Source: Priapulus caudatus
Lineage: Eukaryota > Priapulida > Priapulimorpha > Priapulimorphida > Priapulidae
Reading direction: 5' to 3'
DNA: 35,871 nt
Assembly: GCF_000485595.1 (NCBI RefSeq)
Contig: NW_014577289.1
Coordinates: 721,110 to 756,980, forward strand
A model generated the notes under the pieces. That model had not been told where the DNA came from. It saw nothing but the letters and a program-made list of their open reading frames with translations, and did no database searches. A program made the translations under genes and the position numbers. Below, one piece after another: positions 1-12,198 of the stretch (position 1 is its first letter; the number at the start of each line of letters is the position of its first letter).

Positions 1-50
1 TACTATACTACTTACTACTACTATCTAGTCTATACTATCTATCTATCTAC

Positions 51-126
<76 letters not shown>

Positions 127-135
127 CCTATCTTA
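1..135. repeat. (CTAT)n tetranucleotide microsatellite
   Basis: Nearly uninterrupted CTAT units run from the window edge to about 127, then become degenerate (CTAC, CTGT, TTAT) to about 185. It is simple-sequence DNA without coding value and is probably length-polymorphic. Confidence 0.95.
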
Positions 136-261
136 GCTATCTGTCTATCTATCTATTTATTTATTGATTGATTTATCTGTCTATCTACCTTTATCTCTCT
201 CGTGCTCACTCGCTCCCCCTATCCTTTCCCCCTCTCTCCCTTCCCTCTCGCTCTCACTCTT

Positions 262-370
262 TCTCTACGCGCGCGCGCGTGCGTGCGTGCGTGTGTGCGT
301 GTGCGCGCGCGCGCGTGTGTGTGTGTGTGTCTGAGGGTGTGTGCGTGCGCGCGCGCGTGTGTGCGTGTTC
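262..370. repeat. GC/GT alternating purine-pyrimidine tract
   Basis: Alternating CGCGCG, GTGCGT and GTGTGT units are preceded by a CT-rich stretch (about 195-265). The open frames across it on both strands only translate the dinucleotide repeat. The rest of the first kilobase (about 400-930) holds no gene I can support. Confidence 0.85.
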
Positions 371-931
371 GTGTACTCTTTATGTACACGCGGCTGAAAT
401 CTACTATCGGATAGTATGATTGCGTCCTGTGAGATTGTCGTGCGATCAATATGAAATAGAATTAATTACTATATAAATGAATCGAGTAGTCATTTTGCAC
501 GGTCGACCCAATTCCCCGTGGACGTTCTTGGTTCGGCCGTCATCATCGTCGTGCTAATCTGCACGCGGTAATATCTCTCCCGCGGGGCATAAGCGCCTGA
601 ATAATCATCGTCACAATATTAAATTCATTGCACTTTCAGCGGGGATGATGAAATAAATCGGGACAACGTTTATGCATGTGTGAATGCGGGTGCATATACG
701 CGGATGTTCAACAGCCGCAATAATAGATATCCCATATAATACACAGACACACGCATACACGCACGCACACACAAACACATGCGCTAATTCCGCACTCTTG
801 CACGCGCAAGTACTCACTCACGCATGACCTCACTCATACATATGTCTAGGGGTATGCGTGCTTACGCGCGTGCGTGCGTAGGTGTGTGCGCACGCGTGTA
901 TGAGTAAATATAATAGGTAGATAGACAAATA

Positions 932-1033
932 CATAGATATAGATATAGATCAGGAGTAGATAATAGGGAATAGATATAGATATAGATATAGATATAGATA
1001 TAGATATAGATATAGCTATAGATGTAGATGTAG
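932..1033. repeat. (TAGATA)n hexanucleotide repeat
   Basis: Tandem TAGATA units drift into GATGTA units at the right end. The tract lies about 120 bp beyond the donor end of the kinase exon, inside the intron that follows it on the minus strand. Confidence 0.85.
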
Positions 1034-1150
1034 ATGTAAATGTAAATGTATAATGTATCATTGTATCATTAATATGACTAATTATTAGATCTATAATGTA
1101 TGTACGTATTATTCGCTCATCTCGCGATCATGCCTCCATCTATCGAGCAC

Positions 1151-1454
1151 CTGAGGTAGTTATTGAGATCGCCGTTCTTCATGTATTCGAACACCATCAT
1201 GAGCGGGTCCCCGTCGATGCAGATGCCGTGGAAGGTGACGATGCTCTCGTGCTGTAAGCGATTCATGATGTCCGCCTCGGCCATGAATTCGTGCAGCGCG
1301 TTCTCAGCCGACTGACACTTCAGCGTCTTCACAGCGACCAGGGTCGGACTTTCTCCCGCCAGATGGAAGCACTCGCCGAGGAATACCCGACCGAACGCCC
1401 CCTCGCCTAGCTCTCGTACGAACTGTATCTTCTCCCGAGATAGGTGGCAGATCG
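1151..1454 (-). CDS. Trk-like receptor tyrosine kinase, exon encoding kinase N-lobe
   Basis: This internal exon encodes about 101 residues of a protein tyrosine kinase domain. Visible in order are the lead-in SREKIQFVREL, the glycine loop GEGAFGRVF, the ATP-anchoring lysine in VAVKTLK, the helix-C glutamate in EFMAEADIM, LQHESIVTFHGIC, and the hinge MVFEYMKNGDLNNYLR with a Phe gatekeeper. The combination of FLxEC, LQHExIVxFxGxC, GDPLxMVFEYMxxGDLNxxLR matches the Trk (neurotrophin receptor) family better than MuSK or ROR, by recall of family sequences. The acceptor is a CAACAG ending at 1455 and the donor is AG|GTGCTC after 1151, giving phases 1 and 2. The phase-1 start fits the phase-1 end of the transmembrane exon at 16114. 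HRD, DFG and the rest of the C-lobe must lie left of position 1. An isolated kinase-exon relic cannot be excluded, but the frame is intact. Confidence 0.87.
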
Positions 1455-1554
1455 CTGTTGCGGGAAGCGGAAAATAAATCAAAAACGTCTTCATGGTGTT
1501 AAGGCATTCAAGGCAACTTTCTCGGCATTACGCTCATGGAACGAGATTGTGTCT

Positions 1555-1660
1555 GCGCGCGTGGGTGTGTGTTTGTGTGGGGGTGTCTGTGCGTGTGGGG
1601 GAGGCGTGTGTGTGTGTGTGTGTGCTTGTGGTATGGTGCACGCGCGCGCGCGTGTTTGTG

Positions 1661-1691
<31 letters not shown>

Positions 1692-1712
1692 ATGCGTGCG
1701 TACGTATAGACG
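1555..1712. repeat. GT/GC-rich low-complexity tract
   Basis: Runs of GTGTGT, CGCGCG and tandem GTGC units fill this part of the intron, just upstream of the kinase exon in its own orientation. Overlapping open frames on both strands are repeat translations. Confidence 0.85.
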
Positions 1713-1799
1713 CTTGTTGTGCTCGCACGGAGAAGTGCTAATGCCTCGAATAACGCAAAATATGTCAAAACCAAAATTACTGGAAATCACTTAGCTATT

Positions 1800-2550
1800 G
1801 TGAGTGTGCTAGCGAAAGTCATTGTAAAAATGCAAATATGGACCCCCCTTAACCGGATTTTATGCAAACGTTTGCGTTGAATGTAAAACTGCAAACATAC
1901 CCAAATGTGCGAGTCTTGCTTGTAGCAAACACAATTGGACAACATTCGCCGTAGTTTTAGAAAATGGTAGATGAGAGATGCAAGTCGCTCGTTAGGGTTT
2001 GCTAGCACCGGTTTGTAATACGATTACATGGCCGCAGAGCGGCAATATTAAACGATGTCTAAAACATTAAACCGAATAGCATTCTTTTTTACCACTCTTC
2101 TTTAATTAAGCATAATGCCGATCAATGTTGTTTATATGATGCTTAACTAGGCAAGTACAAACGTAATAATTTTTTAATCGGAATAATTTTTTTAGAGATA
2201 TAAACCTTGCCGGTATGAATTTCGTGGAGATTCGCGCTTAATATGACATCCGTAGCGAAATTATAATATACCTGTGCGCTAGAATCCATATTATATTCAT
2301 AACTCCGTCTCGGGGCAAGCACAAAAACTCGCACACACCGCTGGAGAATGCAACGTGTCTGCGTGTGGACGCGCTTGTATATATTTTCGAGTTTTACCTT
2401 ATTGTTTAGCGTGCAATAACGCCGTTTAACGCACTCCGCGTTCTAAATTTCAAGTAGGCCCCCTACCCGCTATATCCTAGCGTTGGAACGTTTGCAGACG
2501 ATGATTGCACAACATTGTCGCGACGCTGATGTAACTGCTGCATAATCAAC
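1800..2550. other. Intronic sequence with no gene seen
   Basis: AT-rich unique-looking sequence between the GT tract and the left terminus of the 2.6-6.3 kb element. I see no conserved protein, RNA gene or clear repeat. Confidence 0.6.
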
Positions 2551-2555
2551 AGAGA

Positions 2556-5500
2556 CCATAGTGTATGCGGTTATGTTGCAATTAACAGAGGAGTGAACGT
2601 TTCATATTGAATCTTGAAACTGGTACTTATTGACTTATTTAGATCACATAGGACTCAAAACCACCTGTTTCCAATTTTTTCCAGCATCTATACTCACTAA
2701 ATCCAAGATGGCGGTCATTTAACGCAATAATCGCTTTATTGCCAACTATTTTGGATTTTGTAACGGATACAGTTGTCCAGTATATCGTTTTATCGTTTTT
2801 TTCGGTCATTGGATTCTTTGAAGTACTTATATCATCAATAACACAAAGCATAAAGTGAATAATCATCCAATATAAGGTATATAATGTCGTTGTGTAGTGA
2901 ACGCGGTTCATAGAATCTGGAAACTTGGGATTTTTTACTATATGTATATTTGTTTTTCAGGTAAATAATGACATCTGAAGCGGGACCTCTGGATATTATA
3001 TATATATGGATATTATATTAGATATTATATACCTCTGGGGTTATTGAGCTAGCTGAACCCGACGACAGCTCTCGAGTTGGTGAACTGATTCATGTGCGAC
3101 ACCAACCTGTCCCTGTCTGGACAGCATATAATTCACTTCTGCGTACGTCAGCATCCAACACTGAATCTATCAAACTGAACAAAGTGCATGCACTGCCCAT
3201 CATAAATGCACCAGCCCATGAGTGGACGACCCTTACCACAGCCCTGACTCAGTTCTCTAATCTGAACAAACTGCTGGCCCGAGACAATCAGGACAATGAG
3301 CCAATACTTGTGTGGCTAGATATGGACTTGTATAAAAGAGTTCGAAAATTGAGCTTCCTGGATCTACAGTTCCAAGCCAACATCATCCCAAATCCCGGTT
3401 CTTTTCATGTAGTTCTCTGTGCCTTACGGTGTCTTGGAGCGACTCTTGAGAGCAGCGGTCTAGATGAAGCATGGATTGAAGCCGGCCTGTACAGTAGCGT
3501 CACTGCAGTACAAATACTGAATGGAAAGCACCACAACAGAGCCTTGGATGCTCACCAGATTACTCTGCAAGTTTTATTTGACTTGTGGATCGAGGCATTC
3601 TGCGAACAACATCCAGTGCTACTCAACAAACTGACGTCTTCACTAAAAGATGTGAGAACATCACTTCAAAATGGTCTGGATATAGCTCAAGCTCATCGTG
3701 AATTGGTAAACGTGGCGTCCGATCTGAAGTTGGTGGACACTCTAGAAGCATTCGACCACGTTAATGAGCAGTACCCTATGCACAAGTGAGCTCGTATGTA
3801 TATGAGACAGGTCAGCAACCTACCCCAGTTCATGCGAGGTACCCGCAATCATAACTGGCTCTTGTACCTCGCCTCATTGGAAAAGATGTGCATCTACTTT
3901 TTCGCATATAACAGGCATGCCTATGCACAGAACATCCTAGACTACATCGCACATATGTATCACCTAAAAAGCAACCATCCCTCGATATGGCAACACCTCA
4001 AGAGTGGTGACTTTGTCGTTCACATCTATTGGACCTGATCACGCACAGGAACATGTGAACAAGATTCACAAAGGTGAATTAAGGTGCCATTTCTGGCTTA
4101 ACAACCGATCCCCAGGGTCTGCTCAAATATTGCCTCAGCTCTCCAGAACTGGCAAGGCTGGCTGGAGAAACCGAGCGTATGTTGAACATATCAGATTCTA
4201 TCCCAAAGAAGCATCACCAACACTCAGCATCTAAAACTGCACGACAGGAAAAGGCTGTGAGACAACTCAACGATGGATCTGAAATGAAGTTGGTCAACTT
4301 CGTCACCAAGTGGACAATGCCAACGGCAGTGCAGCGTAGCGCTTTGGACATAGATGTACGTGGAAACACGGCACTTGCAACATATGTTGATGAGAGGGTC
4401 AACGGAGACAAGAACACGTGGGACAAAATGTCGAAGCTCAAGTATCTGACTTGGAAAGATGGATGTAAAAGTATCAGTCTGAAGGCATCCTCCGCAGTAG
4501 TCAGCTTGAAAGCAACCAACTCCCTGTTCGTTCGGTTGCTCCTCGTTGCAAAGTCCTCAAGAGAACTGGACCTGCAGGAAATTGTGGGAACACATGAATT
4601 TTCCCATTACAATGCTAGTCTAATGAGGCCCGATTGTTCTCTGCAACCCACTACAAGCAAGTCAACCCTCATCCATAAACTGGAAGGAGTGGTTTTGGGG
4701 ACAGAAACTTCTGAAGAATCTATAGAAGAGCCGACCATCCCTAGTCAATCAGCACATGTCTTGACCAGCATCGTAATAGACGGCATGGCTCTCGTGCAGG
4801 AGATGGTTCTTTGGAAGGATGATATAAAGTGTTGCCGAGACCTGTCAGAATGTTTCATTCGAAGTGTTGACAACAAGTCGCGAGGCTACAGTGACATATA
4901 TGTATAATTTGATAACTACACTGTTACAAACTCCATGAGAGACAGAACAAGACAGCTCCGAACAGCAGGAAGAGCACAAGACAAGGAATACAAAATAGAA
5001 GATTCCACACCTATCAAAGACTTTAAGGCATTCCTGGGAACCAAGAAAACCAAAGCTAACCTCGTGCTATACTTTGCACAAAAAGCTTCCCAGCTGTGCA
5101 AACTGCCGATCACTACCCAGGCACACAAAGGTGTTATGTCTTCCTAACCAAACATGGTGAACATCACAAGTACACAGGAGGAAGCCGACACGTTACTGGT
5201 CATGTATGCAGTAGCAGTGAGTAGTTTGGGTAAGACACCACATATATACTCATCTGACACAGATGTGTTGGTGCTCGCTCTACGCAGGGTGCCAGACCTC
5301 AGCACAAAGTACATCATCATCATGGGCGCTGGAGATCGACGACGGAAGATAAAACTCAAGCCTATCTACATGGCCATTGGCCCAGAACGTGCAGCAGCTT
5401 TGCCAGGATTCCACGCGCTCACTGGTTGTGATACCACATCCAGGGAAAGAGAAAGCCTACTTGCTTTAAATTCTTCATGAAGGCTAGTGATGACGTAATC

Positions 5501-6291
5501 CATGCACTAGCTGGGCTTGGTTGTTGGTGTGTATCCATCTCCGGAGGTGTTGGCTGGTTGTGAAAAGTTCGTGTGTCAGCTCTTCAAATCTGGTTATGAA
5601 TCAGCTAAAGCACTCCGGTGGCATATGTTCAAGCAACTCAAGGGCAACCAGGGTGTAGAAAACTACTTCCAACTCAAGGATGCATAACTGAACACATTCT
5701 GCGAGCACACTTTCAAGCTAATATTTGGGTGCAGGACACAGTAGCTGTTCCAATTGTTCTAGATCCATTATCTTTGGGATGGAAACAACTAGATGACGAA
5801 CGTTGTGTTCCTGTGACGTCGAAAGTTCCACCAGCACCAGAGGCTGTCGTGGACCTCGTGAAGTGTTCATGTATTGCCAGCAAATGCAGTGGACGGTGTT
5901 CTTGCAAAACCAATAATCTGGCATGCACAGAGCTTTGCGAGTGTGAAGGTGCTGACGGATCATGCACTAATGTTGCAAATGAGGAGACAGACATGCAGTG
6001 ATGATGAGCACGAGAATGAGGATGACAGCGGCTGCGATGACTAATAACGTAGTGCATGTCCATAATAAGCTTATCATTGTGCATATATTGAATAAATTGG
6101 TTCAAATATAACGATTTATTGCTTTTTCGGTATATGCTGGCAGCCATCTTAAATTTTGCCACTAGACATATTAAAAAAATTGGAAACAGGTTGCTTTATG
6201 TTCAGCGTGACCATAGAAAGTAAAAAATCACAAGTTTCAAGATTCTATATGAATCGTTCACTAAATAACACAACGACCTACACTACCATAG
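2556..6291 (+). mobile_element. Candidate DNA transposon with terminal inverted repeats around a nuclease-like ORF
   Basis: Three blocks near the left end recur inverted near the right end at matching distances. GTGAACG...CTTGAAACT at 2593-2621 pairs with 6233-6261, CCTGTTTCCAATTTTTT at 2664-2680 pairs with 6174-6190, and AAGATGGC at 2705-2712 pairs with GCCATCTT at 6143-6150. The spacing from the first block is 71 and 112 bases on the left and 71 and 111 on the right. A further outer match is 2556-2573 with 6274-6291. A second copy of the first block lies inside the left end at 2897-2941. Target-site duplication and exact ends were not resolved. The element sits in an intron of the minus-strand Trk-like gene, in the opposite orientation. 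Confidence 0.65.
3028..6001 (+). pseudogene. Decayed ORF of a repeated metazoan family with FEN/PIN-like motifs and Cys-rich tail
   Basis: Four pieces read as one long protein. An N-terminal part (to 3789) holds the segment VHALPIINAPAHEW and a conserved helical region ending in a GSFHVVLCALRCLG-like motif. A middle part (3796-4200) includes SNLPQFMRGTRNHNWLLYL and an IGPDHAQEHVNK motif. A third part (4179-5480) carries EEADT at 5178-5192, DTD at 5256-5264 and LTGCDTTS near 5418-5441. The tail (5618-6001) has HILRAHFQANIW, PPAPEAVVDLVKCSC and a CxC-type cluster (CSGRCSCKTNNLACTELCEC). I recognise this order from high-copy uncharacterised proteins in many invertebrate genomes. The three acidic motifs resemble the metal-binding set of FEN1/XPG/PIN nucleases, which is an inference. 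It is broken by in-frame stops at 3787, 4905 and 5145 and by frameshifts near 4020-4040, 4080-4180, 5440-5480 and 5640-5690. A possible polyadenylation signal AATAAA lies at 6091. Confidence 0.75.
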
Positions 6292-6299
6292 AACTACAG

Positions 6300-7555
6300 A
6301 GAATTATAGAATGGTTGTTATATTGGCGACACATCTATGCCCCTCAGCCACCAGGTTTGACAACCAGCGCGGGACTTAGGTTTAGCATTGCGCAGTACAC
6401 GCGGATTTTGTTTTGCTAATGAAGCAGATATCACGTCACTGATTCTGCCTGTCGTCACAGCTTGGCCAATTTCGTAACACGCCGAACCCTAGCTGTATAA
6501 CGCAGCTAACCAGAACTACCTACAGCGGTCACGCGGAATTCACTTCAAATTAAAAAAATCTCAACCACAGAATAAAACGATGGAAATTGTATACGATATA
6601 GCATTAAGTGCTGTCTAAGTCATTGCATCTGTTATCTGATCCTGTCCCCCATCGTGTCGTCGACGTGTAAGGTAGGAAAGCACAATTCTAGTTACTTATA
6701 CTTATCGGTAAGCAATCGAGTTTTCGGCAGATCACATAGGCGCATAACCATTAACGCGATACAGCCGAGAGAAATAGCAGCCCTTCCCTAATAGAGGCCT
6801 CTCTCACAAGGATTCTATTTCAGAAGTAAATTATATAACAGAAAGAAAAGGGACAGAGAAAAGAAGGGAATTTTTTTAGCTGCATCTTACGGCAGCCCGC
6901 CATGTTGAATAAACTCTCCGCTCGAGGCTTGCTGTCGCAGCGTTCTACGGGACACCTCCGTTTAAAACTAACCACTCCACCTGGACAGGATAATCACGTC
7001 CCTTGAATATTATTGCTAGGTCGATCGAGCTCGCCCGGGCTGCACGTAGTTTTCGCGCCATATTGTCGACTCTGTGGCTCTGTGGTGGTTCTGTGTTAGA
7101 ACGCCGCTATTGCAACGTCGCTGCGCCCACGTTTGCGGTTCACGTACGTACGTAGGTATGTCAATAGAATCTCCGGGTAGTCATTGCCCCGCATGTATCC
7201 GCAGCCTCATGTTTCACGACTATAGAAAGACGCATCACGCGAGAGAAATGTGTGACACGCATATTATATCACATCGCGCTTCGTCATGTCCTGATCACGT
7301 TAAAGGTTTGTTTAAATTGGTCTGCTGCTGCAGCCTCGATAATTGCTCCACTTCATCACACTTACCGCCTTTGATTCAAATCACTTGGTTATTTCCAGCG
7401 CTGCTGCCTCCGCTGCCGCAGCTTCCGTGCGGGACACATCAAGAGCGTTTCTATATAGCGCAGCAGCAGCAGCGTTAGGCTCTTGTAGAACGTTCACAAT
7501 TACCGACTTTATCATAGCGAGCGTAAAACCGCTTTTTAATCACTCACCCCCGCCG
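6300..7555. other. No gene seen
   Basis: Unique-looking sequence right of the transposon. Short open frames here (for example 7074-7478) show no recognisable domain, no repeat family and no splice-bounded conservation. A short GT-rich or CAG-rich patch at 7458-7474 is trivial. Confidence 0.5.
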
Positions 7556-7564
7556 CCCACCCAC

Positions 7565-7615
7565 GCACGCACTCTCTCACACACACACGCACGCTCACTC
7601 GCGAGCACGCACGCG

Positions 7616-7695
<80 letters not shown>
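7565..7695. repeat. (CA)n microsatellite
   Basis: About 75 bases of pure CA repeat (7619-7694) are preceded by degenerate CACG and CACT units. It borders the left edge of duplicate block A1, as a shorter CA tract borders block A2 near 15440. Confidence 0.95.
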
Positions 7696-7696
<1 letters not shown>

Positions 7697-8650
7697 CACA
7701 GCTCCCGAGAGTGTTGATATACAATTGTTATTGTGCCAGATATTCCAGCCGATCGCCCCTCATTATTCACAGCGGACCGTTTCTTACCACGTGTTGCACG
7801 GTTTTCGCTCTCGTGTTATTGTCGATGATTCGGAATGTTCGAACGCAGACGTCTACAGCGAGCTCAGATTCCGCAAACTACACTTATTCAGCGCGACCGG
7901 AACGACACATTAGGGAGAGAATGCTCCTGGGAGGACAACCTGGGTCAGCATTACAGATGTGGTGTTCTGGGATTACATTTGCCGAAATGCAGATACGAAA
8001 GAAAGCTACAGGCGCTCTGGATTTCTCAATCCAATCCATCGCATCGCCCTAATGCAACCTATAAAATTTTAAACTATCAAGGAACAAGTTTACCTGTTTC
8101 CCCCAACGTCTCCACGCTAGTCCCACGGTGTGTAGAAACACCAAAATCACCACCTCACAATTAGATATCTCTGAGAGTAATTACAGATTAGAGTGACGAC
8201 TAGAGTTATGATAATGGCTATCTATATCGCGATCTGTTACTTGTTGCGCATACTGTTACTTAATAAATCCACTGTAGATCCTATTATAGGATTGAGATTT
8301 GGAGTTAGGGTTATGGCATAGCAACGTTCTAACGAGACAACGTACGCAGTCCTTGTTTGTCCTTGGGCCGGCAGACCCTTGTAGTTTGGTTTGTACGCGC
8401 GGCGCTCCTCCTCCGCTCTGATCCCTCCCCCTCCCCCCCCCCCCCCCCCCCCCTCTCGCACTATTTTTTTGCAGCTTGTGGCGCCTCGTTCGAATCATTC
8501 GCCGCGCTCAGGCGGGTCAGTAACAGCGGCCGACGACGATTGGCGCTGATGGGCCGATGATGAGGTAGCGCGACCGCGCGCGCTGATGAGCGATGCTACA
8601 CCTGCATGTAAGAGCGTGATGACAGAGATCTGGAGACTGCGTGTATCGTG

Positions 8651-8660
<10 letters not shown>
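7697..8660. repeat. Duplicate block A1 (near-copy of 15468-16397)
   Basis: The block runs from GAGAGTGTTGATA through TTATTGTGCCAG, GCAGACGTCTACAGCGAG and CTCAATCCAATCC to the sequence of a transmembrane exon. It follows 15468-16397 step by step, with most differences being one-base insertions or deletions spread evenly through coding and noncoding parts. A cytosine run at about 8423-8452 replaces a short piece of the other copy. Indel-dominated, position-independent divergence is more typical of uncorrected long-read sequence than of natural mutation. Confidence 0.85.
8345..8601 (-). pseudogene. Broken copy of the Trk-like transmembrane exon
   Basis: This is the A1 counterpart of the intact exon at 16114-16330. 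The acceptor context (ACATGCAG before 8601) is kept, and fragments such as VGRCY and NPNS are readable in different frames. Several one-base indels and a poly-C insertion destroy the frame. It is either a true pseudo-exon or, more likely, an error-rich assembled copy of the same genomic locus. It should not be added to the gene model. Confidence 0.75.
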
Positions 8661-8699
<39 letters not shown>

Positions 8700-8700
8700 G
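8654..8700. repeat. (AT)n microsatellite
   Basis: An uninterrupted TA/AT run of more than 40 bases ends block A1. Block A2 ends in a shorter AT run at 16376-16398. Confidence 0.95.
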
Positions 8701-8769
8701 TATATATGCACCTATATATACTAAAACGAGTATGGATATGTATATATCAGATAATCCTGGTAAACTAAG

Positions 8770-9285
8770 CAATACATTTCACAATACAGGGTGTATTGTT
8801 GAACACCTTTCTAACAATACATTGCTCTGTGTTATTGTAGTAGGTATCCTAACAACTGTGTATTTATAATTCAATTTATTTTCCATAAATATCAATAAAA
8901 TCAATCAAATATTTCCAATATATTCATTTAAAATAAATGTCATTTCAAGTTTTTACAAATCAAAAGTACAACTAATTTTTAATAAAACACAAAAAACACA
9001 GTGTATTGTTTAGAAGGTGTTCATATACACAGTGATTGTTTAGAAAGTTGTTTCAACAATACACAGTTGTTATTCGTGTGAAAGCTCATAGGTACCTACT
9101 ACAATACACAGGTGTATTGTAGACTAGGTGCTTTCAACACTACAACAGTGTATTTGTTGAAAGTCATAGGTACCTACTTCAATACACAGTTGTATTGTTT
9201 AACGCGTGTTCAACATTATACAGTCGCTATTGTGTGAAGCTCAGCTATCAATTCCACAGTGTATTGTCAAATGCCGTAACATAAC
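8770..9285. repeat. Degenerate tandem repeat with palindromic AATACAC/GTGTATT cores
   Basis: Cores such as CAATACACAGTTGTATTG recur at about 8772, 9000, 9050, 9109, 9178 and 9253, several of them able to fold on themselves. TAGGTACCTACT spacers occur at about 9090 and 9165, giving a longer unit of roughly 75 bases. An AT-rich stretch (about 8870-8990) separates the first core from the rest. No coding content is seen. Confidence 0.7.
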
Positions 9286-9289
9286 ACAC

Positions 9290-10252
9290 ACTGTGTGTCG
9301 GTTAGTTACCATGGTTATGCTGATAACACTCTGCTAACGTTCAATGCTATAGTATCTATGTGTGTGAGGTTGTGTGTGTGTTGTTGTATTCTCCTTTCCG
9401 TTCACTCGTTCAAACTTTTCCGCCCTGGGGGTCCGCCCAAAAAAAATACTTTCCTGCCTTTTTGTGTGTGCCTGGTAAAAGAACATCAAGTGTTAAGTGT
9501 TTCGATATTTTTATTTACTTTAATAAAAAAACAAAAAAAAAAATAAAAACACCCAAATCAAAATAACAATAATTACTTGCCTGTGTGCTGTGTAGTCTTC
9601 AGTGTTTGATGCCTTCTTGCGTTGACCCTCTAAAAAGTAAGTGAAACCAAGGAAATCAAGAAAAATGAAAGTGAACAAAGAAAGGCCTAGGTATTTGTTT
9701 GTGCTGTGTTCGCCTCCGTATTAAAACATTGAAAAACGGTCCTGCTCGCCGTCTATCGACAACCCGTCGCTCTGTCGCTGCTGCCGTGCGGTGTTCGTCG
9801 TGCGTGCGTAGCGGTAGATATGTCTCCGTTGAGTCCTCCTCTTGTTGCTGTGTTGTGATGGTTCCCTCGCTGTAGATGCGGTTCCCCGGTTTCACCCGGT
9901 TCTGCGCTGTGAACCTCCTTGGGAATTTACATAGTGTATTTAATTTAGTAATAGGCCATTTACGCTTTCTATTAAATTCTATATGCGGAATTCTTCAAGT
10001 CATCATCACTCTCTTGTGTGATATATTTGTACAATAATGTATGATCATACTCTCTGCTTGTTTCTGTTATTATCGCTTATTTTCCTCTCTCTCCTTACTC
10101 ATGCCTAATCTTAAAATTTGAAACCGTGTCCGGAAAAACCGAGACGCACGTATTCAATGAACTACTATCTAGGAGAATTGACGTGATACTCAACAGAGGG
10201 AATTACTCACATCGTCCTAGAATTTTTGCCACAAATTTAACCAACTTAAAAC

Positions 10253-10294
<42 letters not shown>

Positions 10295-11470
10295 CTATCA
10301 GTGAGAGTTTGACGATATATTTTAATACGTTAAGTTTCTTACTTTAATGTAAAAAATGGAAATTTTTGTTAACAATGTTTACCATACAAACATTCGTACG
10401 TAGTTCAATTTAAGCTGTGTTTGACTTACGACTTTATGTTGGCGATTATGCGCCGGCGGTTCTTCGATTTCGCAGCAAGTCTCTGTTGTGCCGATATGCG
10501 AAAATTGGATCCTTCGCCCCTCAAAAGAGTAATAAATAGTAAACGAGCTCCACCACTCAAAGTTCGTATTTGACTCAAAAAGGGGGGATCCAATACAACC
10601 CACATCAAAAGTCCTCTTTAGTCAACCTACCTAGCTGTTTATACTTCCGCTCATTCAGCGTGTCACAGTGTCAAACTCTGCTTTAGCCTACACTACTAAT
10701 ATAAATATTATAATCTTTGATCATTCTCACCTCCAAATTACCATTACTCCTTAAAAGTTGGGAGATCAAACCCTCGATTATTTTATTTTGACGATGCTTC
10801 GCCTCTGTCGTATAATATACTTACATACTCTCTTGCTCGCTCGGCAGCTAGATTACAAGTATACGAGCATTCTCTTTTATCTTCCGGTACGATGTACTAT
10901 CATTTGACGCCCTATCGCGCGTATTGTTATACCGTTTTTATCTCCGATGGAAAAAGCAACTCTCTCTCTCACGCCTATTGTGTCACGCACTGTCCCTCCA
11001 GAGATTTGGCAACTCTCTTTCTTGCGCGATTTTTGTGCTTGCCTGGTCTAGTCATATATATAGCTCGTGCTTTTTGCTCTCATCAGTCCACCAATTACGC
11101 TATTCTATACTGACAACATCACTCTTTACTCGGGCTTCTTCCTGTAGCTTAACATCACCTAGAAAAAACCAAAGTAAAAAACTCAGCGGATCTCTCAAAA
11201 GGTTAGGATAGAATATTGACTACTCGCGCGTGCGTATCTCTCTCTCACGATATATCGTCAACCTACACTCACTCTCTCTCTCATGATAACAGGGATTGAA
11301 ATTCAAATCTAATTTGCTGGAAAGGTACGGGATGAAATGGATTTCTTCTCTTTAATCTTAAACTCCACGTTTACCTAATAAAAACATAAATTCCCGGGAT
11401 TTCTCCGCCGAGCGCACTGCCTACTCACTGCTTTCTCTATACTCGTTTTCAACGATCACGCTCTACAATC
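9290..11470. other. No gene seen; contains poly-A and poly-T runs
   Basis: This 2.2 kb has an A-rich run (9524-9550) and a poly-T run (about 10255-10292), with CT-rich patches near 11230-11285. None of the short open frames (such as 9656-9895 or 10379-10603, minus strand) shows a recognisable domain or paired splice sites. Confidence 0.5.
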
Positions 11471-11474
11471 CACG

Positions 11475-11945
11475 CAACATCACGGCATTTTATTTTCACC
11501 TGCAACATGCCACGCTTATATCATCCGCTAAATATTACGTCCAGATCCCTTAGTAAATGTTTTTACAGCACGCGAGACCTCACGCTTTCATTCACGCAAC
11601 ATCACGCTTACATCACCGCAACATCACGCTTACATCACGACAACATTACGCTTACATCTCCGCAACATTACGCTTACATCACCGCTCAACAATCGCTCCT
11701 CACAATCACCGCACATTATCGCTTACCAGCACGTGCACATCCACGCTGAAATTCATCACGGGTAGCATCACCGCCTTACATCATCCGCAAACATCACGCT
11801 TACTCACGGCTTATACATACGGTTACATCTTCCGCTATATATTACGCTTATTTTCACGGGCCCACATCACGCTTACATCACCGCAACATCACGCTTACAT
11901 CACCGCAACATTACGCTTACATCACCGCAAAATTACGCTTACCAA
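11475..11945. repeat. 22-bp minisatellite, first cluster
   Basis: The unit is approximately ACATCACGCTTACATCACCGC. It is clean at 11598-11690 and 11862-11942 and diverged between. ATTACGC and ATCACGC variants alternate. Open frames through the array only read the repeat. There are no unique spacers, so it is not CRISPR-like. Confidence 0.85.
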
Positions 11946-12198
11946 CTATGTGTTGCCGAATAACCTGCGAAATTTGGGTCCAATCGCAATTGACAACATA
12001 AAGTCGGTAGTGTAAACCCAGCTTTATATTTAACTCGCTCAAAGTTGTCAAACCGATTAAAGTACCACATTATTATATTTACATTACTAAAATTACACAT
12101 AATTATTAGCTGCACGCTCTGTCATTTATCTTGTACACTACTGTGAATATCAACAAAAAGTTCTTATTCCTAGATTCATATCAGATGCGACACCAGTC

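Noticed and set aside
7074-8164. Overlapping plus-strand ORFs around 7.1-8.2 kb
   Set aside because: No recognisable domain. Part of the region is a CA repeat and part is the error-rich A1 block.
8345-8601. A second, real transmembrane exon for alternative splicing
   Set aside because: The frame is broken by several indels and a poly-C insertion, and the surrounding noncoding sequence shows the same indel-type differences from block A2.
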